In this document: one piece after another, positions 1 through 5,739 of the stretch
Layout: every line of letters begins with the position of its first letter
Numbering within the stretch: position 1 is the first letter of the stretch
NCBI GenBank assembly: GCA_946540675.1
Contig: CAMNIW010000092.1
Span: forward strand, 1 to 5,739
Source: an uncultured Clostridia bacterium
Lineage (GTDB): Bacteria > Bacillota > Clostridia > Christensenellales > Borkfalkiaceae
Length of the DNA: 5,739 nt
Direction of reading: 5' to 3'
Made by a program: the position numbers and the translations under genes
Notes under the pieces: model-generated
Told to the model about the DNA's origin: nothing
Database searches by the model: none
The model's input: the letters and a program-made list of their open reading frames with translations, nothing else

Positions 1-1193
1 GCGGGAGTCGCGGAGATAAATACGGTCTGTCCTATACGCGCGTCGAATTCGCTGAAAGTGAGCGGTCTGTTATCATATGCCGACCTGAGTCTGAAACCGT
101 AATCGACGAGATTTTGCTTCCTTGCCCTGTCCCCGTTATACATCGCGCGTATTTGCGGGATCGTCATATGACTTTCATCGATAAAGACGATGAAATCTTT
201 CGGAAAATAATCCAAAAGGGTAAACGGCGGTTCGCCGATTTGTCTTCCGTCAAAATACCTGCTGTAATTTTCAACGCCGCTGCAATATCCTATCTCACGC
301 ATCATTTCAAGGTCGTAACCGGTCCGTTGAAGCAGTCTTTGCGCTTCGAGAAGTTTGTTTTGACGCTTAAAATCGTCCACTTCCGCCTGCATATCGTTTT
401 CTATTGCTTTAAGCGATTTTTCCATCTTTTCGTCGCCTACGGCATAATGGCTCGCGGGGAATATTGCAACGTGTTTCAGCGTGTTGATCGCGTTTCCCGT
501 GACGTATTCACACTCGCTGATTTTTTCGACTTCGTCACCGAAAAATTCTACACGTATATAAATTTCGTCGTTAGAAGCGGGAAAAATCTCCACTACGTCG
601 CCGCGTACTCTGAAAGACGATCTCGTAAAATCTATATCCTTTCTTTCGTACTGACGTAAAACGAGTTTTCGCATCAACTCGTCGCGGTCGAGAGTCATAC
701 CTTCTCTAATGGAAATCGCGAGAGCGTAATATTCTTCGGGCGCGCCGAGTCCGTATATGCACGAAACCGACGCCACTACTATAACGTCGCGCCTTTCCGC
801 GAGCGCGCACGTCGCGCTGTGACGCAGCTTGTCTATCTCGTCGTTTATAGACAAATCTTTTTCGATATACGTATCGGTAGACGGTATATATGACTCGGGT
901 TGATAGTAATCGTAGTAAGATACGAAGTATTCTACTCTGTTATCAGGAAAAAATTCCCTGAACTCGTTGCAAAGTTGCGCGGCAAGCGTCTTGTTGTGCG
1001 CTATAACGAGCGTCGGCCTTTGGACGTTTTGTATAACGTTTGCCATAGTAAAGGTTTTTCCGCTACCCGTCACGCCGACAAGAACCTGAAATCTCAGTCC
1101 GTCTTCTATCCCTTCGGTAAGGCTTTGTATAGCCTGCGGCTGATCGCCCGTCGGCTTATATTCTGAATGTAAAACAAATTTTCTATCTTCCAT
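1..1193 (-). CDS. uvrB: UvrABC excision nuclease subunit B (UvrB), N-terminal 397 residues, cut by window edge
   Basis: UvrB is the DNA-damage-verifying helicase-like subunit of nucleotide excision repair; it is loaded by UvrA and recruits UvrC. Reading from ATG at 1193-1191, the frame stays open to the left edge. Visible motifs: GDQPQAI near residues 16-22, Walker A GVTGSGKT at 40-47, the damage-probing beta-hairpin region VSYYDYYQPESYIP at 91-104, the UvrA-interaction region with FRVRGDVVEIFPA around 194-206, the DEAD-like box FIDESH at 337-342, and the SATP motif at 394-397, where the window ends. Family members are about 650-670 residues, so motifs V-VI and the C-terminal UVR domain lie outside. 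The start is supported by a modest GGAAAG site (1200-1205) six bases upstream and by the typical UvrB N-terminus (FVLHSEYKPTGDQPQAI). It follows the small membrane-protein gene by 14 bases and probably shares its promoter. No LexA-type operator is visible immediately upstream. Identification is essentially certain. Confidence 0.98.
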   Translation of the reverse strand, partial: MEDRKFVLHSEYKPTGDQPQAIQSLTEGIEDGLRFQVLVGVTGSGKTFTMANVIQNVQRPTLVIAHNKTLAAQLCNEFREFFPDNRVEYFVSYYDYYQPESYIPSTDTYIEKDLSINDEIDKLRHSATCALAERRDVIVVASVSCIYGLGAPEEYYALAISIREGMTLDRDELMRKLVLRQYERKDIDFTRSSFRVRGDVVEIFPASNDEIYIRVEFFGDEVEKISECEYVTGNAINTLKHVAIFPASHYAVGDEKMEKSLKAIENDMQAEVDDFKRQNKLLEAQRLLQRTGYDLEMMREIGYCSGVENYSRYFDGRQIGEPPFTLLDYFPKDFIVFIDESHMTIPQIRAMYNGDRARKQNLVDYGFRLRSAYDNRPLTFSEFDARIGQTVFISATP

Positions 1194-1207
1194 AAATATC
1201 TTTCCGC

Positions 1208-1624
1208 TTAATTCTCAAAAGGTATAACAGGGACGCTTTTCGCCAGCAAACCGGCATACAACACGGCAGAGATAAAACATACCGACAAAGCGATGCTGCA
1301 AACCGATATAACGATTGCCCAGATAAGCGGCTTCGATTTGTTTCGTTTGTATCTCACCGCGCCGATGATCAAAGAGATGACCGAAGGAATAATTCCGACA
1401 CCGTAAAAAACGCTCGTTATCATCCCGAAGAGAGCGATAATAAGCGGTGCCCGATTATAATTTTCGCGGCGTTTTTTCAATACTTCGGCAAGGTGTTTTT
1501 CATCGACATCAAAGGAGTTTTCTTCTGCTTTTATGCCGTCCTTGACGCCATGCGGCTCTTCATTTTCGACAGGCGAATTTTCCTTGTTATTGGGCATATT
1601 CCCGTTTTCGTTATAATTATCCAT
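1208..1624 (-). CDS. Small membrane protein of unknown function, DUF4190-like layout
   Basis: I do not recognise a specific family. With the ATG at 1624 the product is 138 residues. Residues 1-57 are hydrophilic and rich in Asn and Glu, ending in a basic patch (KKRREN at 50-55). Residues 59-90 are hydrophobic, with a Gly/Pro break near 75-80 that could split them into two short helices. A basic loop (RYKRNKSK, 91-98) leads to a strong membrane segment at about 100-127, followed by a short tail. By the positive-inside rule the N-terminus and the basic loop should be cytoplasmic. The layout resembles DUF4190-type small membrane proteins, but that is a resemblance of shape only. An in-frame TTG at 1669 would add 15 residues but lies upstream of the best promoter's -10 box, so it is disfavoured. 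The ATG at 1624 has no Shine-Dalgarno sequence and would have a leader of only about 7 bases. The gene lies between a terminator and uvrB, 14 bases before the latter. That it is a gene is fairly sure; its function is unknown. Confidence 0.8.
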   Translation of the reverse strand: MDNYNENGNMPNNKENSPVENEEPHGVKDGIKAEENSFDVDEKHLAEVLKKRRENYNRAPLIIALFGMITSVFYGVGIIPSVISLIIGAVRYKRNKSKPLIWAIVISVCSIALSVCFISAVLYAGLLAKSVPVIPFEN

Positions 1625-1637
1625 AATGTGTGAATTT

Positions 1638-1666
1638 ATTATACCATTATTTTGCTCCAAAAACAA
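1638..1666 (-). promoter_or_regulatory. Probable sigma-A promoter with extended -10 for the membrane protein gene and uvrB
   Basis: On the minus strand a perfect TATAAT (1643-1638) is preceded by TGG, which fits the extended -10 TGN motif. A weak -35 TTGTTT (1666-1661) sits at the ideal 17-base spacing. Transcription would start around 1631, about 7 bases before the ATG at 1624. The element lies just downstream of the terminator of the preceding operon, where a new promoter is expected. A perfect TTGACA occurs further upstream (1689-1684) but has no reasonable -10 box at the right distance. Prediction from sequence only. Confidence 0.7.
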
Positions 1667-1709
1667 CAATATGCCTTGATTTTTGTCAAAAACACTCAGT
1701 TATCACAAG

Positions 1710-1738
1710 AAAAAACCCGACGCAAAAACGTCGGGTTT
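1710..1738 (-). terminator. Rho-independent terminator of the cmk-plsC-ispH/S1 operon
   Basis: A perfect 10-bp inverted repeat (arms 1729-1738 and 1713-1722, sequence AAACCCGACG and its complement) encloses a 6-base loop. On the minus strand the second arm runs into a T tract (six T, then C, then TT). The stem begins 13 bases after the stop codon of the IspH-S1 fusion, as expected for the end of that operon. On the plus strand the A/T flanks could also give a weaker terminator, but no plus-strand gene needs one. Confidence 0.93.
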
Positions 1739-1751
1739 AATAATCACACCG

Positions 1752-3839
1752 TTATTTATTGAGTAAGTCGCCGATAGATACGCCGTCAAAACCGCCTTCG
1801 CTCCATTCTCTGGGTTCTTCGTCGCTTTGGACGGATTTCTCTTTTCTGAATCTCTTTTTCTCGGTCTTTTCTTCGTCGCCTTCTTCAGCGTTTCTCTCTC
1901 TTCTCGGCCTTTGAACGCCTTCGGGAGCGGGAGTAAGAGCTTTAATAGAAAGGGTCATTCTTTCCTGTTCGAGATTCATAGCGATTATTTTCGCTTCGAC
2001 TTCATCGCCGACTTTAAGTGCGGCAGTGGGATTTTCAAGCCATTCGTGCGAAATCTCGGAAACGTGAACGAGACCGTCAATTCCCTTCTCGACTTCAACG
2101 AACGCGCCGAAACTTACTATTCTGACGACTTTTCCTTTTACGACGTCGCCGACAGCGTATTTATCTCCCGCAAGTTGCCACGGCTTCGGCTGTAACTGCT
2201 TATATCCGAGCGAAACCTTTTTGGTTTCTTTATCGCATTTAAGAACTTTGAATTCGTACTGCTTGCCGAGTTCGAGAACTTCCGACGGCTCTTTCGCACC
2301 CGTCCAGGAAAGATCGGAGATGTGAGCGAGACAATCGAATCCGTTTACTTCGACGAATGCGCCGAAAGCGGCAAACCTTACGACCGTACCGGTAACGACG
2401 TCGCCTTCGTTGATAGTCGAAAAGAACTTCTCTTCCTTAGCGGCTTTAACGGCTTCTCTTTCAGCCTTTTCCGCTTCGAGAATAACTCTTTGAGAAGCGA
2501 CGATCTGCTTTCTTCTGCCTGCGTTTTCGATCTTCTCGGCTTTAAGACGAAGTTGTTTGCCTACGTACTTTTCAAGATCTCTTGCAAAACCGATCTTTAT
2601 TTGAGACGAAGGAATAAATACGTCGTAAGAACCGAGTTTCGCGGTAAGACCGCCTTTATTGAAACCCGTACAAGTGACGGTGAATATTTCTCCTGCCTGT
2701 ATTTTCGCTATTGACTCGTCTTCTTCTTTTTGCGCGGCAATAGCCTTTTCGGACAAAGCAACGGGATTGAGTCCGACTATCATAACTTCGATATCTTCGC
2801 CGACTTTATTGGCGTACTCGGCTTTATCGTAAGTCTCGCAGTCGATCTGATCTTTGGGAAGAAGTATCTCTTTTTTCGTGTTGACGATATAAAGCATTAA
2901 CCCTTCGTCGGTAGCGGCGGAAATCGTAGCGTTGATCTTTTGATTTTTCCTGAATTTCTGCTCGTCCCCCATAGCGGTCATCGCTTCTTCCATAGCATTT
3001 TTAACTTCCTTAGTTGCTTCCATATTAAAGAAAACCTCCATTGATTGTCCGTTTGGCGTAGAAGCCCCGGCAACAATACCAACCTTTTTAAAATTTTTTA
3101 ATTTTTCGTATTCGAGCTCATCAGGATTTGAAATGAAATATACATTATCGCAATTTCCTTGACAAATTCTCATCAGTTTTTGAGTATTGCTACTACTTTT
3201 GCCACCGACAACAATCATTGCATCACATTCGCGTGATAACATTTCAGCTTCTTTTTGACGCTCTATTGTAGTATAGCAAATTGTTTTAAAAACTTCAAGT
3301 GTTTTAAGGTGTTTTTTTTCAAAAAACGCTAAAATTTTTTCAAATTTTTCCGCGGAATAGGTCGTTTGAGACACAAGACAGACTTTTTCGTCCTGAGCGA
3401 AGTCCAAATCGCCGACCGACGTTTCGTCTATCACTTCGGCATTGTTATCGCACCAACCGTTGATACCGACCACTTCCGGATGCTTTTTTTCACCGGCAAT
3501 AAGTATTCTGTACCCGTTTTCGTAGTGATTTCGCACGATGTCGTGTATTTTCGATACGAACGGACAGGTGCAATCTATAATTTTTATCGGTTTTTCGGCG
3601 AGTTTGTCGTAAACGTCTTTCCCTACCCCGTGCGAACGAATGATGAGCGTTCCCGAATCGATTTCGTCAACGTCTTCGATCGTCGTAGTTCCGAGCGACC
3701 GTATTTTATCGATCACGCTCTCGTTATGGATAAGTTCTCCGAGAATATAAACGCCCTTGCCAAACACTTTTTCCGCCGTATCTACCGCGTTTTTTACACC
3801 CACGCAAAACCCGCTGTTTTTTGCGAGAATAACTTTCAT
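1752..3839 (-). CDS. ispH: Bifunctional 4-hydroxy-3-methylbut-2-enyl diphosphate reductase (IspH) / ribosomal protein S1 fusion
   Basis: This 695-residue protein joins two functions. Residues 1 to about 275 are IspH, the iron-sulfur enzyme that reduces HMBPP to IPP and DMAPP in the last MEP-pathway step. The three cluster cysteines are present (C12 in GFCVGV, C92 in CTCPF, C188 in TICYTT), as are substrate-site residues H38, H70, H120 and E122 (HPEVVG), the SQTT motif at 157-160, SSN at 216-218 and GASTP at 258-262. Residues from about 273 on are ribosomal protein S1, with OB-fold repeats at about 298-357 (divergent), 382-450, 478-547 and 563-634. The last two are clear RNA-binding types (FGAFVEV, HISDL, HVSEIS). 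A charged tail (about 640-680) ends in VSIGDLLNK. Such fusions are known in Clostridia. ATG 3839 overlaps the plsC stop (ATGA) and has GGAGAG 11 bases upstream. Codon use changes within residues about 161-276, and an internal start lies at the junction; both are listed separately. Confidence 0.97.
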   Translation of the reverse strand: MKVILAKNSGFCVGVKNAVDTAEKVFGKGVYILGELIHNESVIDKIRSLGTTTIEDVDEIDSGTLIIRSHGVGKDVYDKLAEKPIKIIDCTCPFVSKIHDIVRNHYENGYRILIAGEKKHPEVVGINGWCDNNAEVIDETSVGDLDFAQDEKVCLVSQTTYSAEKFEKILAFFEKKHLKTLEVFKTICYTTIERQKEAEMLSRECDAMIVVGGKSSSNTQKLMRICQGNCDNVYFISNPDELEYEKLKNFKKVGIVAGASTPNGQSMEVFFNMEATKEVKNAMEEAMTAMGDEQKFRKNQKINATISAATDEGLMLYIVNTKKEILLPKDQIDCETYDKAEYANKVGEDIEVMIVGLNPVALSEKAIAAQKEEDESIAKIQAGEIFTVTCTGFNKGGLTAKLGSYDVFIPSSQIKIGFARDLEKYVGKQLRLKAEKIENAGRRKQIVASQRVILEAEKAEREAVKAAKEEKFFSTINEGDVVTGTVVRFAAFGAFVEVNGFDCLAHISDLSWTGAKEPSEVLELGKQYEFKVLKCDKETKKVSLGYKQLQPKPWQLAGDKYAVGDVVKGKVVRIVSFGAFVEVEKGIDGLVHVSEISHEWLENPTAALKVGDEVEAKIIAMNLEQERMTLSIKALTPAPEGVQRPRRERNAEEGDEEKTEKKRFRKEKSVQSDEEPREWSEGGFDGVSIGDLLNK
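3010..3357 (-). other. AT-rich segment with atypical codon use inside the IspH domain
   Basis: A hand count gives about 33% G+C over 3001-3360, against about 50% for 3361-3480 and 45% for 2881-3000. Codon choice changes as well: here ACA, TCA, GCA, AAT, GAT and TTT are frequent, while the flanks prefer ACG, TCG, GCG, GAC and TTC. The segment encodes IspH residues about 161-276, including the third cluster cysteine C188, SSN and GASTP, and the frame is intact. The edges are approximate to some tens of bases. It could be a recombined piece from a more AT-rich relative or an unusual local constraint. Confidence 0.6.
3021..3039 (-). promoter_or_regulatory. Possible internal ribosome binding site and ATG at the IspH/S1 junction
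   Basis: Inside the fusion gene the minus strand carries a consensus GGAGG (3039-3035), then 11 bases, then an in-frame ATG (3023-3021, Met273). Initiation here would give a 423-residue protein starting MEATKEVKNAMEEAM, which contains all four S1 repeats and no IspH catalytic residues. The spacing matches that of the gene's own start (GGAGAG plus 11 bases). GGAGG also arises from the codons ATG-GAG-GTT for Met-Glu-Val, so chance is possible. The position, exactly at the domain boundary, is what makes it notable. Confidence 0.45.
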
Positions 3840-4453
3840 TTTTTCGTTTTCTCTCCGTAAATTCTGAGGACTTCCGCCCTTGCGGCAAGCAATTCTTCTT
3901 TTATTTTTTCGGTCATCACGTCTCCGAGTTCCGCAGTGAATTTTTGTCCTTCATATTCCGAATAGTCAAACGGCTTTCCTATGTATACGTAATTTCTCCT
4001 GAAAGGTCTGAACCGTTTATTCATCGCCATCGGCACTATCTTGGTCTTTGCCAAAAAGGCGATAAACGCCGCTCCGCCTTTTATCGGCAATAAATTTTCT
4101 CCGGTCTTATTTCTCGTCCCTTCGGGGAAAATGACTAAATTTCCGCCCTTTTTGAGTATTTTAAGGCAATTTTTCATCGACGTAAAATCGGCCCTGTCGC
4201 GATCGACCGGCACCGCGCCGAGTTTGTGAAAGAGCCAGGCTCTTCCCTTTTTGTTGAACCATTCTTTTTTGGAGAGAAAATACACTTTTTTTCTGAAAAT
4301 CGCGGACATCGCAAACGCGTCTGCCTTAGCGAAATGGTTACAAACGATTATGTAATTTTCTCCCTTCGGCAAATTCTCTTTGCCGAATACTTTCTGATGA
4401 TAAAACAGCCTGTAAAAAGGCATAATGAGAATACGCAATATCCAGTAAAGCAT
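3836..4453 (-). CDS. plsC: 1-acyl-sn-glycerol-3-phosphate acyltransferase (PlsC family)
   Basis: This 205-residue protein should acylate lysophosphatidic acid to phosphatidic acid at the inner face of the membrane, the second acylation step of phospholipid synthesis. The acyltransferase motifs appear in order: NHFAKAD at 39-45 (the HX4D catalytic pair H40/D45), GAVPVDRDRAD at 79-89 (motif II), FPEGTR at 109-114 (motif III, phosphate binding) and VPMAM at 140-144 (motif IV). A hydrophobic N-terminal stretch (residues 1-18) probably anchors it to the membrane; the C-terminus is basic and helical. Length is normal for short bacterial PlsC proteins. The ATG at 4453 shares one base with the cmk stop (TAATG), with GGGAG six bases upstream inside cmk, so translation is probably coupled. 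Its own TGA overlaps the ispH start by four bases. The family call is secure; acyl-donor and exact lysophospholipid preference cannot be read. Confidence 0.95.
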   Translation of the reverse strand: MLYWILRILIMPFYRLFYHQKVFGKENLPKGENYIIVCNHFAKADAFAMSAIFRKKVYFLSKKEWFNKKGRAWLFHKLGAVPVDRDRADFTSMKNCLKILKKGGNLVIFPEGTRNKTGENLLPIKGGAAFIAFLAKTKIVPMAMNKRFRPFRRNYVYIGKPFDYSEYEGQKFTAELGDVMTEKIKEELLAARAEVLRIYGEKTKK

Positions 4454-5112
4454 TATTTTCTCCCGATATAAGACATAATTTTTTCGCAGACTTCTTCCGC
4501 CGTCATTGCCGAAGTGTCTATCACTATCGCGTCGTCAGCCTGTTTCAGAGGGGCAAAATCGCGGTGACTGTCGTTATAATCCCTTTGCAATATTTCTTTA
4601 TGCAAAGACTCGAATTCGACCGCGTTTCCGCGTTCGATCAACTCTTTATACCGTCTTTCAGCCCTTACTTTACTGTCGGCGGTTACGAAAAACTTATATT
4701 CGGCGTCGGGTAAAACGAAAGAGCCTATATCTCTGCCGTCGAGAATACAGTTCATATTCTTTGCGATGAGCCTTTGCATTTCCACCATTTTGAGCCTTAC
4801 GCATTTCAATGCGGAAACGTCCGACGCCATCATCGAAATTTCCGGTCTGCGTATGTCGAGCGAAACGTCTTCGCCGTCCAAAACGGTCACCTGGCTCCCG
4901 TTCTTATATTCGATTTTAAGGTCGATATTACTTATTATCGGTTCAACCGCCGATTCGTCTTTTACCGAAACGCCGCTCTTTAAGCACTTAAGAGCGCACG
5001 CTCTGTACATTGCACCCGTATCGAGATACAGAATATCGAGTTTTTTCGCAATCATCTTTGCGACGGTGCTCTTACCGCTTCCGGCAGGCCCGTCAAGCGC
5101 TATATTTATCAT
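4453..5112 (-). CDS. cmk: Cytidylate kinase (CMP/dCMP kinase)
   Basis: This 219-residue cytoplasmic enzyme transfers phosphate from ATP to CMP or dCMP, feeding RNA, DNA and CDP-lipid synthesis. Length is typical. Visible motifs: the Walker A loop GPAGSGKST at 8-16, DTGAMYR at 31-37 (start of the nucleotide-binding region), DIRRPEIS at 86-93, the CMP-contacting DGRDIGS at 125-131, the lid-region arginines around RAERRYKEL at 150-158, and RDYNDSHRDFAPLKQADDA at 177-195, the family's C-terminal signature. The ATG at 5112 has a strong AGGAG (5122-5118) five bases upstream. It lies 15 bases after the flavoprotein gene and runs into plsC with a 1-base overlap. The order cmk-plsC-ispH/S1 is a recurrent clostridial arrangement; in Bacillus, cmk also sits next to an S1-like gene. 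Nothing is unusual about the sequence. Confidence 0.98.
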   Translation of the reverse strand: MINIALDGPAGSGKSTVAKMIAKKLDILYLDTGAMYRACALKCLKSGVSVKDESAVEPIISNIDLKIEYKNGSQVTVLDGEDVSLDIRRPEISMMASDVSALKCVRLKMVEMQRLIAKNMNCILDGRDIGSFVLPDAEYKFFVTADSKVRAERRYKELIERGNAVEFESLHKEILQRDYNDSHRDFAPLKQADDAIVIDTSAMTAEEVCEKIMSYIGRK

Positions 5113-5127
5113 ATTTTCTCCTATGCT

Positions 5128-5739
5128 TTAAGAATTACCCGCAACGTATCCCGTGCATGCGGCGACGGTTATGTTAAACCCGCCCGTCAACGCGTCCACG
5201 TCGAGTACTTCACCGGCAAAATAAAGCCCCTTAACTATCTTGCTTTCCATGGTTTTCGGATTTATTTCCTTTACGGAAACCCCGCCCGAACAAACTATCG
5301 CTTCATCCGCGGGTCTTAACGATTTCGGTTTGAATTTTACGTTTTTAACGGCGTAAACGAGTTTTTTTCTGTCAGCCGCTTTAAGTTCGTTATTCTTGAT
5401 TTCTCCGCATATTCCCGCTTCCTTAATGACGAGCGGTATAAGCGAAGATATAAGCAAATCGGAAAGCGAATTCTTTATTTGCTTATTTTTATATTTATCG
5501 AAATCTCTCAATAATCTTGCGTCGAGTTGTTCTTCGGAAAGCGCGGGTTTCAGGTCGAGCGATAAAACCGAGTCGGTCAAATCGTACTTATTGAGATAAC
5601 TCGATGCGGATAAGACGATAGGTCCTGACACGCCGAAATGCGTGAAAAGCATCTCGCCGAAATCTTCGTAAATGACTTTTCCCGAAACATAAACCTTTAT
5701 CGCGACGTTTTTAAGAGATACGCCTTGAAGCGGTTTATG
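5128..5739 (-). CDS. HI0933/YhiN-family NAD(P)/FAD-dependent oxidoreductase, C-terminal 203 residues, cut by window edge
   Basis: The frame is open to the right edge, whose last base is exactly at a codon boundary, so the gene starts outside the window. Family members are about 400-420 residues, so roughly the C-terminal half is seen. Diagnostic motifs in the fragment: PLQGVSLKNV at residues 3-12, GEMLFTHFGVSGP at 28-40, a variable helical insert at about 55-130, CSGGVSVKEINPKTMESK at 150-167, and the FAD-binding end GLYFAGEVLDVDALTGGFN at 171-189. The N-terminal Rossmann GxGxxG is not in the window. Proteins of this family are often annotated as aminoacetone oxidase-like or BaiN-like enzymes, but the substrate of most is not established, so no specific reaction is claimed. 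An internal ATG at 5652 lies in the middle of a conserved motif and is not the start. The gene is 15 bases ahead of cmk and probably in the same operon. Family call secure, function uncertain. Confidence 0.95.
   Translation of the reverse strand, partial: HKPLQGVSLKNVAIKVYVSGKVIYEDFGEMLFTHFGVSGPIVLSASSYLNKYDLTDSVLSLDLKPALSEEQLDARLLRDFDKYKNKQIKNSLSDLLISSLIPLVIKEAGICGEIKNNELKAADRKKLVYAVKNVKFKPKSLRPADEAIVCSGGVSVKEINPKTMESKIVKGLYFAGEVLDVDALTGGFNITVAACTGYVAGNS

Noticed and set aside
114..659. Long plus-strand open frame opposite uvrB
   Set aside because: It is the antisense shadow of uvrB, whose motifs on the minus strand are unmistakable; the plus-strand translation shows no recognisable domain and no ribosome binding site.
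1625..1669. TTG start at 1669 adding 15 residues to the small membrane protein
   Set aside because: The extension overlaps the -35 and -10 boxes of the best promoter, so a transcript starting near 1631 would not contain it.
1676..1689. Short inverted repeat TTGA-N6-TCAA, with a perfect TTGACA, upstream of the membrane protein gene
   Set aside because: Arms of only four bases in an AT-rich stretch are expected by chance, and the TTGACA has no acceptable -10 box at 16-18 bases.
2096..2380. DNA-level similarity between two segments about 260 bases apart
   Set aside because: It reflects homologous S1 repeats 3 and 4 (the shared FGAFVEV coding stretch), not a mobile or regulatory repeat.
1827..2714. 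Plus-strand open frames opposite the S1 repeats
   Set aside because: They are shadows of the repeated S1 coding sequence; codon bias of the real strand leaves few stops in the opposite frame.
3311..3326. Run of eight A (minus strand) in ispH as a programmed frameshift site
   Set aside because: The phase is AAA-AAA-C rather than the canonical A-AAA-AAC slippery arrangement, and the gene is intact in the zero frame. Some polymerase slippage is possible but nothing indicates a programmed event.
3366..3860. Plus-strand open frame of 164 codons opposite the start of ispH
   Set aside because: It mirrors conserved IspH coding sequence and spans the plsC/ispH overlap; there is no sign of an independent gene.

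Overview
The window reads as a stretch of chromosome from a member of the Bacillota, most likely class Clostridia. It has mid-40s percent GC by eye. Three things support this: the gene order HI0933-type flavoprotein, cmk, plsC, ispH; the fusion of IspH to ribosomal protein S1, which is known from Clostridia; and strong AGGAG-type ribosome binding sites. The exact genus cannot be read from the sequence; an uncultured gut-type lineage is a guess. Every real gene is on the minus strand, so the biological order runs from the right edge to the left edge. Coding density is very high, and the only intergenic stretch of any size is about 125 bases, near 1625-1751.

First transcription unit (right edge to about 1710): the C-terminal half of an HI0933/YhiN-family flavoprotein (5128-5739, cut by the window edge), cytidylate kinase cmk (4453-5112), a PlsC-type 1-acylglycerol-3-phosphate acyltransferase (3836-4453) and a 695-residue IspH-S1 fusion (1752-3839). 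Gaps are 15 bases between the flavoprotein and cmk, a 1-base TAATG overlap between cmk and plsC, and a 4-base ATGA overlap between plsC and ispH. This is a tightly coupled operon that closes with a clear intrinsic terminator at 1710-1738. Its products cover CMP/dCMP phosphorylation, phosphatidic acid synthesis, the last step of the MEP isoprenoid pathway, and mRNA binding at the ribosome. It is a growth or housekeeping operon.

Second transcription unit (about 1666 to left edge): a good extended -10 promoter at 1638-1666 precedes a small two- to three-helix membrane protein of unknown function (1208-1624). This is followed 14 bases later by uvrB (1-1193, cut by the window edge), the damage-verification helicase of nucleotide excision repair. 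The two are probably cotranscribed.

The most interesting signals are inside the IspH-S1 gene. A strong internal Shine-Dalgarno sequence and ATG (3021-3039) sit exactly at the IspH/S1 junction and could allow separate synthesis of S1. A roughly 350-base AT-rich segment with different codon choice (about 3010-3357) covers the last part of the IspH domain and ends at that same junction, suggesting a mosaic gene. The small membrane protein appears to have an almost leaderless mRNA. I saw no CRISPR array, mobile element, tRNA or rRNA, and no defence or other novel multi-gene system.
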